Source of the DNA: Monarcha castaneiventris obscurior
Taxonomy: Eukaryota; Chordata; Aves; Passeriformes; Monarchidae
DNA length: 64,000 nucleotides
Direction: 5' to 3'
Assembly: GCA_026261815.1 (NCBI GenBank)
Contig: JAMPIT010000379.1
Span: forward strand, 6,708,001-6,772,000
Made by a program: the position numbers and the translations under genes. The notes under the pieces were generated by a model, which saw nothing but the letters and a program-made list of their open reading frames with translations, had not been told where the DNA came from and made no database searches. Every line of letters begins with the position of its first letter. Within the stretch, counting starts at the first letter, position 1. This document shows positions 1 to 10,430 of the stretch, piece after piece.

Positions 1-2093
1 AAATTCTCCCAGGGAATTCCTTTTGCTCTGACCTCATAATCAATAAATTCCTGTGGAGCAAATACCTTTTTCAAGTTTCATCGGTTAGGTTCTCTGAAAT
101 CCACAGTTCTCTATCACCTTTTCTACTTAGTGTACTTGCTACAGCTGATGTTCAGTGGCCGTAACTATGATCTCTCTCACTGTGTCTCTTTAATTTGCCT
201 TTTCCTGTGATGGAGCAGCTCTTGACATTACAGGTGTTTCATTTAAGATGTTCTGTGTTTCAGTCAAGTGTATTTGCTGTGTTTGTTCTCCAGTCTCTAG
301 GGTGGCAAAGAACAGAAAAAGAAAAGCAGCCTGAAGTGACTTGTTTGAGCTCCTACAGAGGAAACATAGCAGAAGAATGTTATTAATTACTCCTGTATTT
401 GTCACTCTCAATGAAGTTGCTTACAGCACTTTGGCACTTTTCAAAACATATGAATTAGGGTAGGTGACTGACTTATCTCTGGGACCTGCTGCACTACTAG
501 TAGCCCTCAGACCACCTGGAATAGACAATGGCATCCCTCTGAGGTAGTAATGTACCTCCTTGCCCAGGGAATTTGGACTCTGGCTAGCAGAAGACCAGAA
601 ATCTGACAATTTAATGTCCAAAGCTGTGGTCTGCTCTTCAGAGTAGCAGCCACTGAGTGAAGCTCACTCAGACCAGTTACCTCATTCTTTGTGTGTTTAT
701 TTGAATTTGTAAGGTGTTTCCTGAAAAAAAAAAAGCTTTTATGAGGGGTCTGTATATGTTCAGAGTCTTTGCAGGGGCCCTTTGATAAAGTCATACTTTT
801 TGTCTCTGAACTCTCAGGAGAGTACACCCAGCCATTTGAGTATTTGTGAGTGAACTCTAAAGGCACAAATATGAGTTCCAGTTTAATAAAGGATTTAGTG
901 GAGCTCATATGAACAATATTTGCATGCTGTCCCATCTTCAGTCATGGCTCTGCCTGTATCATGGGTTCAGAACAGCACTTCAGACTTCAGACTGGCATAA
1001 CAAATATTCCAGAGTCACTGAACAGGGTTGTCACTGTGGGTAGTTTACTTGGTTTCCTCAGCATTTAAAAATGGTACTTGTCAGCTATTCCCCACAAGTC
1101 TTTTCACTACCCTGCCAACTTGTTGAAGAGAAAAATAACTTCATATTGGTTTGAGGTGTTTCAAAAGTTATGTGAGGAGAAATGTCACTGTTTTTTGTTT
1201 TGTTTTGTTTTTTTGTAGGAATATTAGCTAAGCTATGCACTTCTAAATAAACTACAATTCAAGAAGCATTCTCTACAGCAGGAATGTTCGGAAATATTCA
1301 CATTTGAAAATGCTGTTGCAACAGTACATCTCAATAGCTATATCTGTTTGAAGAGCTTAATCTTTGGCAAAGTCCAGAAAGCTGTTGCCATGCTTGGAGC
1401 AGAATCTATTTTAGCATCTGAAAAAGGATATGTCTTGCTACCTTAGTTTTCCAAAGTCCTTCTACTGTGAGCAGTGTTCAGGTGAGAAATCCTTCTAGTG
1501 AAGATGTCTGTACAGATGTCTGTCTCTGATGATTATAGAAGAAGCACCTTTAATCAAAGCATCTTCCAGTAGATGTTTAACTTTCAGACTTAGGAAGTTA
1601 GGTGAGATGAATCCTTTTGCTTACATTTACATATCAAGCTTCTGCAATGTGGATTTCCAGAACTTGACCTTTCAAGCTTAACCTGATATCTGAGCCAGTG
1701 GCTGAGGCCAGACTCCTTGGCATTTCCCACTGTGCTGGCTGGGTGTGAGAAGCCTTAAGGAGTCACATCCAAAACAAGAACATCTACTTACCATGCTGTG
1801 TTCATGTGGACATCAACACTGCAAATCAGCATTATGCAAACAAACCCAAAAGAATCACTTAGGCTAGTAATTCTTAGGCCTTTGACTTTCCAGCTACTGA
1901 AAGCTGTTCTTTGTCAGTTAAAAATACAAATGTCATTTTACCTTCTCTCCAACCATAGTCATCACAGTCAATGCTAAGCTGCTGAAAGGGAAATCAGGAT
2001 TCACGTAAGAAGTTCCACGGTTCTGCATCAGATCCATACCTTCACTACAGAAACTTAGAATTTTTTGCACAGTCAACTCTCAGGTTTACTTAC
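1..2093. other. Unique non-coding sequence, no gene recognised
   Basis: This stretch is AT-rich, with stops frequent in all frames and no repeat family that I recognise. Open frames are short; the longest is 142 codons on the minus strand at 507-935, with low-complexity content and no domain. The only local structure is a T-rich run with TTTTG units at 1191-1216. It is probably intronic or intergenic. Confidence 0.6.
1191..1216. repeat. T-rich simple repeat, (TTTTG)n-like
   Basis: A run of T interrupted by single G residues, seen directly in the sequence. It could be the decayed tail of a minus-strand retrotransposon, but no retrotransposon body is recognisable beside it. Confidence 0.6.
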
Positions 2094-2292
2094 CCTGGAT
2101 TTGGTATGTCAGAGCTGGAAATTCTGTTCAGCAGAAACAGATATTGCAAAACATCTACGAACCGAGGAATGAACTGAATTCCATCGTGAAAAACATGGTA
2201 CACAGATTTCTGTAGAACACGGGAGCAGTGATGGAAAAGGCATAGTCGAGTGTTTCTGAGTTGTACAAAACAGTCCTGTGCCAAAAGGAGTG
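2094..2292 (-). CDS. Candidate internal exon, minus strand, product unknown
   Basis: On the minus strand a pyrimidine-rich run ends in a TTTACAG acceptor next to 2292. An open frame of 65 codons follows, and the segment ends with AATCCAGG followed by a GTAAGT donor at 2093-2088. The frame that stays open takes two bases at its 5' end and leaves two at its 3' end. It reads through residues such as VYHVFHDGIQFIPRF and ends SSSDIPNPG. The other two frames contain stops. No domain is recognised, and no neighbouring exon with a matching phase was found. It may be a coding exon, an untranslated or lncRNA exon, or chance. I judge it on splice sites and openness alone. Confidence 0.25.
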
Positions 2293-4930
2293 CTGTAAAT
2301 GGTACACGAAAATGGATTCAATCTACAGTCCCAAAAATGCTCTACAAATAAATGGAAAGTTTGTGCATGAGGAGAATTTTGGAAGTCATATGGACATAAG
2401 AATTACCATTTTTTATCAGACCCAAATCCTGCCTTCATGAACATCATGTCTTTGGCACTTCCTATTCTCCTTGTTAGCCTACCTACATCTCAGTTATGCC
2501 CAGAATTCCCAGTAAAATCAAAATTCTACTACCTAAGCATATGGTCAAAGTCATTCTATGCCCCAAAGAATTTACAGTCTGAAACTGGGAGAACCTCCAA
2601 ATGGTTGGAGCTTACCCTATTGACATAAAATGATCTATCTTTCACTCTGGCAAAATATCCTAAGCATCTACTTAAAAGGTGCTGAGTGACCTCATTTAAA
2701 CCAATCCTTAGGATTAGGCACACTGTTTGTTTAAACTTTTTTGAGATCCTGAGATATAAGAAGCTTTGGAAGTGCAAAGATTTTTTAACTGGCTTAATAT
2801 ATTTTTGTGTTTATTTGTACATGTAGAACTTATGCAGTATAAAATTTGACAGCTAAGACTAGTCATGAAATGTCTCCAGGAAAATAAAAACCTGTTAACA
2901 ATTTGCTGACATTCATGAAAACCCCTAAATGCTTCCAAATCTGCTTCCAGGTATTCATATGCAAGAATCTGAGGTCTTTTGCATTGCAAATATTAGCAAA
3001 TGCTTTTTAAATCATGCTTGCTTTTCACACACCGTTTATATAAGAACTTTCTGAGTAGCAGCAAATTGTAGTCCTATTAAATTTCAGTTCACCTTCACAC
3101 TGGTACTTGAGTAAAAAATGGTTTTTTGAGTATTTTATAGACAATCCAAGAGTAGATGTCAACCATTAAGGATCTGAATATAAGGTTACAAATAAGAAAA
3201 TATGCTGTTAATAATGAATGGGGAAAGTTCTGTCTGTTTTACACATGTGAGCAGTTCAGTCCGTTTACTAAACACTATTGGAACAGAGGAGACTGTGTAT
3301 GCCTTTTCACCGCTTTTTGAATTTTTCTAATTATGTGTGAGGAGTGCAGCAAATAGAAAGAAAATAACAAAAGCACTTTGGAGTCGGGTTAATTACTAAC
3401 TTTGGATAACATTCTGTTTAAGGCAGCCATTTAATTTGTAAAGAATAATTTTTTTTAAAGACAGCAGCTTTTAATTTTGTAATTCTTATACTTCTCTATG
3501 GGTTTATTTCTATTATATTCATCCTAGTTTAAGTTTAATCATCTAGAGTGTAAGCACAAGTGGGAAATGGAGAGAAAATGTCACCTTTTTTTGGTTTCTC
3601 TTGTGTATACCAAGTTTCTTGAGACTATCAGTGGGTGATGTACAGAAATTTTTATGATTTAGTCAAATTATTCATTAATTCACTGGAGATGATACTGTTT
3701 TTTATCATTTACAGTTTTGCTTCGTCATGGTTCTGCTGTCTTTCTCTAAGGAGTGCAGAACTGGGCCAGGCAGGGAAATAAGAACACTTGCAGTTCAGTA
3801 ATATAAAATTATTCTGGAAGACTGACTGCTACTCCTTATGTCCCCTCCTTACTATCCCTTTCACTTCCTCTTCCTCATCTTCTCCTTCAGTAGTTGAGCT
3901 CCCAGTTGTATGGGATCCTGGGAGGAGGATGAGCAGTCCCAGCATACCCAGTGTACAGCTGAATCTGCACCCAGCTCTTGCATCCTGCTGGTCTCTTTGG
4001 GGTCAGAGGAGGTAGCAAGCACAGGCATCGGAACCAAAATGTGCTGTTGCAAATTCCCCCTGATCTGTTTTTGCTCATGCTTCCTAAAAAGTTTTACCAC
4101 AGCTTTAAGCAGCCTGGGCATTTAAAGTTTAGCTTTACTTCTCTGACCCTGGCCCATTTGCTCTGCCTTTGTTTTGGGAATTTCCAGGAGGAATATGGTG
4201 GTAGGGTGTGTATGCACATTACCTCAGGCCCAAAATCAAGGTGGTTGTCTGCTTTAATTTATGCCTCTTCTGAAGCTGAACCTGCTGCAGTTTTGTGTCA
4301 TCGAGCCTCGTTTTTATCTGCTTTAAGCCCAAATCATTGGAGTAATGCACTTGTGCCAAATAACTCCCCAAATGTGCTGGGAAGAGCAAAGTAATAGAAA
4401 GAAAAACACCTCTGCAACTGCCTTGCAGAACTTCTTTTCCCTGCCCTCATCATTTCTCTAAACGACTTCTGATGAGGAAAGTGGGAATTTGGTGTGGGGA
4501 GTGGGAAGAAGACATCAGCTTGGAGAGGCGAGGGAAACTGGGAAGGGCAGGAGCTTGGGAGTGGGATTTGCAAACCGGAGCCTTGGGGAAAGTAGCTCTG
4601 TCTGGAAAAATAGAGTACAGAGCTGACAGTGACTGCAGATGTGCTGTCACTGCCAACAGCCTTAGTGGCCCAGGCTGTCTTGACAAAAGCTGAATGCGTG
4701 CAGTTGCCGAAGGAACGATGTTAAATCAATCTTATAGTTTTCCCTATTTGTACGAGGTATCTTGTTTATTCTCTGTTATTTCACCTCAGAGGGTCTTTTC
4801 CAAAAGGGCTTGAAGGACACCTTAATTAGCAGCAGCAGTAATGGCTGGCAGGGAAGTAGCAGCATGTGTCCCCTTTCCTGCCCTGCCTTTTATTTGGTCA
4901 AGGAAGTCACTTGCACTTTCTTTCATCATT
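2293..4930. other. Unique non-coding sequence
   Basis: No repeat or gene is recognised. Several overlapping open frames at 3788-4693 reflect a locally GC-richer patch and look like chance openness, because both strands are open at once with no consistent coding bias. Around 4320-4400 the sequence has an even, motif-rich texture that could be conserved, but nothing decisive is visible. Confidence 0.5.
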
Positions 4931-5410
4931 CCTCCTCCTCCTCCTCTCTCCCTCCCCCGTGTCCTGACTCCCTGCCCGGATTCAAGAGCTTGAAGGTCTG
5001 CTGGTGGTAGCCGTGGTGGCTGCAGGGAGGAGGGAAGGGGGGAAAAAGCAGAGGGAGTAAAATAAGTGTCAAGGAATTCATTGTCTGTTCTCCACCTGTT
5101 GTTATTCTGGTCCCAATCAACCTGCTAGCCAGGCTGGAGCCAGTGGCCATCTGGAAACACTGCTCTGTTTATAAACTTGGCATGAAGCAGCACTCCCGGG
5201 CCCTGACCTCCCACACAAATCTGGAAACAATTAGAGCAAGATGATAGGCAGGCAGGCAGGGAGAGGAGGGGAGGGAAAGAGCGCGTGAGAGAGGAGGCTG
5301 CAGAGAAGGGGAAAAACAGACAGGATGAAGGGGAGCATGGAGAAGGTGGCAAATGTTTCTGAGATGCAAATATTTATGCCCACCTTAAATGACTGCTAGC
5401 TCATTAATTA
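4931..5410. promoter_or_regulatory. Possible conserved regulatory block with flanking pyrimidine and purine tracts
   Basis: A CCT-rich pyrimidine tract lies at 4931-4958, and a purine-rich stretch with GGCA repeats lies at about 5246-5300. They flank denser sequence that carries a perfect POU octamer, ATGCAAAT, at 5364-5371 and a TAATTA-type homeodomain core near 5405. This is the texture of vertebrate enhancer DNA, but conservation cannot be judged from one sequence. Confidence 0.25.
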
Positions 5411-5898
5411 TTACCCTTGCCAAAACAGCTTTTTTTCCGTGAAGGCTAAGGCGTGCCTCTTTACCTCCCCCAGCAACACAGGTTTTCCAAATTATATTGT
5501 ATGTTTTACACTGCTGAAAGTTTGCTTTTACGATTCTCAGGAAATTGAGATGAGTCTGTTAGGCCCACACGCTCAGACCCATACGTGTTCTGTACTTGGT
5601 GGCATTGAAAACTTGGAGTCCAAATGTCTTTTTCTGCTACTCACACACCCCAGCACGCCTCTCTCCAGAAAGGATGGCTGCCAGTCTCCAGCTCTCTGGA
5701 GTGTGGGAGTCATTTGGGCTCAATTCTCTCAAGCCTTCCCTCGCCCCACCCTACCCACCCACTCCTATTTCAGCTCATCATTGTCTTTACTGGGAAGGCT
5801 GTGCTTTTCCTGGTCAAACCAGACCTTCAGTCACTGGGTTACTCCCTAGCTCCGTTTTGGATTTTGGACCCTTTCCCAGCCCTGCTCTTGCCGTGCAG

Positions 5899-6078
5899 GT
5901 AGACAGCCTGCCCATCCGCAACCTGTTCCAGCGGAGTCTTGAGGAGATCAAGGAAGAGCCACAAACCAAACCCATGCATTTCACTTTCTGCACACATGCT
6001 GTGGGCAATCCTGTTCATGCTGTCAGTGGTTTTAATGTAGCTAATACAGATGCCAGTGTGTTAATTCACCCCTCATAA
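5899..6078 (+). CDS. Candidate coding exon, product unknown
   Basis: A polypyrimidine run from about 5870 ends in a TGCCGTGCAG acceptor at 5898. The next 59 codons are open to a TAA at 6076-6078. The first 20 codons read like real coding sequence: third positions are mostly G or C in an otherwise AT-rich region, and the peptide (VDSLPIRNLFQRSLEEIKEE) is helical with an acidic IKEEP motif that resembles a SUMO acceptor. After about 5960 the coding character fades. No good GT donor is present, so the segment would be a terminal exon or a decayed one. No family is recognised, and a conserved non-coding element could look the same. Confidence 0.3.
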   Translation, partial: VDSLPIRNLFQRSLEEIKEEPQTKPMHFTFCTHAVGNPVHAVSGFNVANTDASVLIHPS

Positions 6079-6091
6079 TGTGTCCTTTCAG

Positions 6092-6244
6092 TGTAACAGC
6101 TGCAAGAGTGAGTCCTGCCTGGTCGAGACAAACCTGACATTCATTCCTGCTGGCCTGCCTAAGGGAGGATCCCTTTTGGCTCACCTGACACATCTGCTGC
6201 TTCCACATCCCAAGAAGTCACGCACTGTGTTTCAGATGCAATAA
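6092..6244 (+). CDS. Candidate alternative terminal exon with overlapping AATAAA
   Basis: TGTCCTTTCAG at 6081-6091 makes a usable acceptor. The following 50 codons stay open and end in TAA at 6242-6244, inside an AATAAA polyadenylation signal at 6240-6245. The peptide starts CNSCKSESC, a cysteine-rich opening, and continues without low complexity. It lies 13 bp after the stop of the preceding candidate, so the two would be alternative ends and not consecutive exons. AATAAA is common by chance, and no protein family is recognised. Confidence 0.2.
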   Translation, partial: CNSCKSESCLVETNLTFIPAGLPKGGSLLAHLTHLLLPHPKKSRTVFQMQ

Positions 6245-6245
6245 A

Positions 6246-8519
6246 ACATGGATCCTTCCTGGTGTGAGGAACTGCTGGTGGTGACATTGGTTTTCTCTGA
6301 GTGCATCCCAACAGATCTGTGGACTGGATCGGGTGTGTCCCTGGCAGCCATGGCCAGAGCTGCTGCTGGGTCAGCAGGACCTGAGCCAGTGTGGCTGAGC
6401 ATGCAGTATAACCCACATCTTTCCTTTTCCATGATTTTCTTCATGCACCGGCCTTATTGTGCCTTGCTCGTGAGGTGCATCAAAGGTTTATCTGCCCTGC
6501 AGTTCATCAAAAACACATTAAAAAACTACAGCTCAAGATGCCCAGGATAATTTTTTCCGTGATGCATCCTTCAATGGACTCGCCTCTGGTGCATCCCCTC
6601 AGGGCAGCCTTTGGCCCTTTGGTCTCACCAGAGCCAGTGGCTTGCCTCAGCTATTTTGTACTGACCACAATACAAGCATGGCCCAAGTAAGGCCAAGACA
6701 GCTGATAATGCCTTAATGCTTGTAATACCAGCAGGACAGAAATGATCAGCTGCAAGGTGAGGGTTGTTTGGATCTCACAGCTCCTCAGGAGTAGTATGTT
6801 ACGCAGTGGTGGTTATGGTTTGATGGGGGAACCGTTCTGAATGCTGTGGGAAGCACACAGGGTCCACTCTGCTTGTGTCATGCTGTGTAACAGCTTCTCA
6901 TTATCTAACACTGATTTGCCCTCAAATGGTGAGCTGCCACGTTTCAATACGTGCACAGTCTCTGTGGTCTAATCCTATGGGGTACTGGAAGTCTTTTGAA
7001 CAGTGCTTAAAAGGACTTTTCCTGTCCAAGGGAGTTCAGTGGTTCAGACTCATTTTTCTGAATGAAATGTTGCTATCATAATTAGCACTAATTGGCAGCT
7101 TTGTTTGCAGCCTCATCAGAGTCAGTGATTAGCTAAACAGAATGAGGAGGAGGTTGTGTGTCTATCCTACAGATATATAAAAGACCTCAAGGTCAATTCC
7201 TGCTAAAGCAGCACTTTTCAGAGCACTGTGTTCATGGACTGCCTCCTTCCCTTACCAGAAATTCATGTTTCACAACCACTGGTTACTTTTCTCAGATTTG
7301 CAGTAAGCATCAAGTTATTACGTTAATGTCTGGTGTGGCTATTCCTATGTTGACCCAGTCAGGAATGCATTTTGTTTTGACATGGCCTTGGAAACTTAAA
7401 GGAGTACAAAATGCACAACATGTAGGCATGTAAAAATAAATACAGGGAACCCACCAGACATGAATAGCAAGGAGGCAAGAAGCAATTCAGCCATAGGACT
7501 AAGAAACAAATGGTTTCTTTATGTGGCTCTGGCTGTCCAGTAGCTGTACTTCAGAGCAAGTAACGGGTTTTAATGTTCATAAAAATGTTCAATCTGGTAA
7601 ACCAATTTTTAGACCCTTACACAGTCTTGTTGAAATTGGATTCATTTGAACTGTAATATAAAATATTATGTTTACTTAACCCTTGTAAACTGATCTCCTT
7701 TGTCTTCATGAACTTGCTGGGCAGTTAAGGATCTAGCATTCCTTCCACAGTTAATAAAATTTTGCATTTTTCTCTCTGTTCATATACTTAATTACAGTCA
7801 GACCTGGTTAATCAACATCAAACTTTTTTAATGCTCATTCTTCTAGATAGCGTTTGATTGAAAAATACATATGAAGGTCATACACTGAGACTTTGTATAT
7901 TTAGTATTTAGGATTTAGGTTCCAAAACTCTGCTTAGATTTTTCTTGTGTGCAGCCCTGCAGATAGTGAAATGTGGATAAGCTGAGGTCTGATTGTACCT
8001 AGGATGCAACCTTTAAATCACGTCAGAGGCTTTGCTCTTTATAAAAGGTGATAATCCATTTCTGTCCTCATTTTTGAATCAAATCCATGGATGTGAATGG
8101 CAGTTCAACATTCAAAGCTGCTCCTCTGATTTCCCCTCTACCCATTCCCTGAATTTTCATCTGTCTTGCACCAAGGCCCCTGGAGACATTTCATACAGAC
8201 ATTTCTATGTTACTTGCAAGTGGGCAAGAATAAACTGCATTCCATATGGCCATTAGGTAACCCTTTTGCTACATGTATATTGCATTTCCCAAGGCACTCA
8301 GGATTTACAAAAATCCTTGAATGGTATAGTTGATGTTGATCAAAGAGTCCGTGATTCAAGAATTTATGAAGAAGGATTTTGAGGTTTTCAGTCTGAAATT
8401 TTGCAGGGAATACAGTGGCTGGAATAGTGTTTAAAAATCCTAAGGTTTTTACTGGAGTCAGTGGGTAGGTAGGAGTGAAATCCCTTTACAGCCTTAAAAG
8501 ACGATATAATTCGGTGTGC
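6246..8519. other. Unique non-coding sequence
   Basis: No repeat family or gene is recognised. A short stretch at 7070-7150 carries TAATTAG, CTAATTGG and GATTAGC homeodomain-like cores close together and may be a small regulatory element. Open frames here (up to 100 codons) have no recognisable products. Confidence 0.5.
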
Positions 8520-8960
8520 ACTTTTGTTAATTTAACAATGAATGCCTGGCACTTGGTTTGCTATGCATGGATTGTTGAGCTCCTGGGGACCATTTCACCC
8601 CACTCTCAGTGTGGAATATTAAACAGCGTACAAGATTAGAATTTTAGCTAAAAATGAATAGTGAAAGGACATAATGTTGCAACTTTGGCTTTCACTTCAG
8701 AACGGATTAATGACCACAGAAGATAAATGTAGAAGGTCAAACCTATCAATTTTAAAACACAGAGCAATTACAGAGCTGTCATTTCTTAAGTTCAAGCTTC
8801 CTGCTGCTATAAGTCCTGCTTGCAGTGGCTTATGCTGAGTGGTCAGCAAGGCTTATGAAGGGACTTTGCATAAGGCTGAATTTTATCGGGTGACTTTTCA
8901 GCTGGGAATCAGATGCACCTTTGTGTGTAAGCTCAATATTCTGATACCACTAGGATAGAT
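8520..8960. promoter_or_regulatory. Candidate conserved non-coding element with MAF-like palindrome
   Basis: This is an even-textured block with many homeodomain-type (TTAAT, ATTAAT, CAATTA) and SOX-like cores and little simple sequence. At 8833-8848 a perfect inverted repeat, TGCTGA then GTGG then TCAGCA, matches the two arms of a MAF response element, but its 4-base spacer is longer than the standard one or two. Function is inferred from texture and motifs only. Confidence 0.3.
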
Positions 8961-9109
8961 GTGAAGCTGTGCAGGATTTTAGCAAAGCATCTACCAAAAT
9001 GAGGCAAGAAAATCTGAGATCCTTTTGTGTGTATGCCCTTACATTTGTAATTTATGGAAGATAGCTTCATTTCTGAGGAACCATCTGTATTTCATTGGGG
9101 TGCTGTTTC

Positions 9110-9215
9110 TACCCAGTTTTATGACACGACTGACTAAAGCACTGGGAGATCAAGTGCCTCACTCAAGGTCACAGACCATTTTGGTAGCTCTCTCTCAAGC
9201 CTAGATTTCAGCATG
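9110..9215 (+). repeat. MIR-like CORE-SINE remnant
   Basis: The segment follows the 3' half of the MIR consensus in order. There is a CCCA-TTTTA stretch, then a degraded GAAACTGAGG part, then GTGCCTCACTCAAGGTCACAG (aligning to the part I remember as TTGCCCAAGGTCACACAG), then a decayed GGATT-CGAACCC part. Divergence is high, as expected for an element inserted before the amniote radiation. A RepeatMasker run would settle the family. Confidence 0.5.
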
Positions 9216-9620
9216 ACTCTGAGTTTGTGATAACACAGCCCCTGCGAACTCCAAAACTAGGGGCAATATAAATAACTGTGTATGGTGTAACCATAAGACT
9301 TTGTTGTTGTCATTGTTGTCTGACGTTCTCTTTTAAAACACTCTGTGGAGAGAGAGTACATGAAGAGTGCCCAGGAAGGGAGTAAGTGAAAGAAAACACT
9401 GTGTTCTGTGTTCTCAAAGCAGTAAAAAGGACATGTACAAACTATATTCATGTCCAGAGCTTGAAAGTTTCAGAGTGCCTTGTAATCATTATCCTGAGCA
9501 TCCTGTTTAAGAGAAGCTATTAACTACTTGCAGTACTTTCCTTGTATTTTTCAGTAAGATAATATGAGGCAAAGGCCAAGAGCTAACGTCAGGTTGTGTC
9601 CAAAGCACTTTTTTTTTTAG
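9216..9620. other. Unique non-coding sequence
   Basis: No gene or repeat is recognised. The interval ends in a T-tract with TTTTTTTTTAG at 9611-9620, which forms the acceptor-like edge of the next feature. Confidence 0.5.
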
Positions 9621-9897
9621 AAGAGGTCTGTTAGTCGATATTTTTGAAGTGGCAGAAAGGAAGCACCGGGGCAGTGTCCTTCCTGGCTCTGCACAGCTTC
9701 CTGCGTGCTTCCCTGCCGAAGAGTTAGTCAGAGCCCTGCAACAATTCATGCTCAGCCTCCCACGCCATCGTCAGCCTGGCTTTGATTTTCTGAACTTGTA
9801 CAATCGACTGGCGGGTCTGGTCTCTGACTTAATGATGAGTGTACAGGTGGCAGAGCAAAGAGCCAGCAGAAATATCTTTGTGATTCAGAGATTGTGA
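9621..9897 (+). CDS. Candidate exon or ultraconserved-like element, product unknown
   Basis: A T-tract and AG end at 9620. From there one plus-strand frame is open for 91 codons, taking one base from any upstream exon, to TGA at 9895-9897. The middle looks like globular helical protein (EELVRALQQFMLSL, then GFDFLNLYNRLAGLVSDL). An internal CAG|GTGGCA at about 9847 could be a donor. The block keeps several CpG dinucleotides (TCGATA, ACGCC, ATCG, ATCGACTGGCG) in an AT-rich, CpG-poor setting, which suggests constraint. No family is recognised. A conserved enhancer that happens to be open is equally possible. Confidence 0.3.
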
Positions 9898-10013
9898 ATG
9901 ATCTCTGTGTGTGTGTGTCTCGGAATACACCTGCCTTTTAATGCTGTAGTAGACAGGATTGCGTAATGTACCCAGATTAAAGTCTACAGGGCTCTTGGAC
10001 AAACCCATTGCGG

Positions 10014-10039
10014 TAAAAAAAAATTAAAAAAAAAAAAAA
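10014..10039. repeat. A-rich run
   Basis: Two A homopolymers separated by TT. There is no clear retroposed body upstream. Confidence 0.6.
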
Positions 10040-10059
10040 CTAGAGCTGACTGCTGACTA

Positions 10060-10430
10060 AAGTCTTTTCACGCGCACTTTGCTCATATCCCTGGTGATGA
10101 ACTCTCTCCAAACTTCTTCCCACCTGTTTATGGCTTGGCTCTCTGGGGCAGGTACTGTTCCCATTGGCACAAGTGCAAATCCAGTTACCTGATGTAAATT
10201 AAAACCTGTTGGGCCGCTCAGGCTTCACATCGTTGTAGTCATTGTGGAGCCACAATTTGTGAATGGAGTGATGTCTAGCACTGTAATTTCCTGCAAATGG
10301 TGAAGAAGATGCTGATTTTGCCTGTGGCAACAGCTGCTGAGAAAAGGAAGAGAAAAACCTCTGCAAGAGCAGGAGGAGATAACAAAGGCAATGTGCTGTG
10401 AAGAGTCAGTCAAAGAACCATGGTTGTCTT
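10060..10430. promoter_or_regulatory. Candidate conserved non-coding element with ATTGTGG palindrome
   Basis: This dense block of low internal repetitiveness retains CpG sites (CACGCGC near 10070, ATCGTTG near 10230). A perfect inverted repeat, ATTGTGG-AG-CCACAAT, at 10241-10256 contains two SOX-like cores. Function is inferred only; there is no coding support. Confidence 0.3.
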
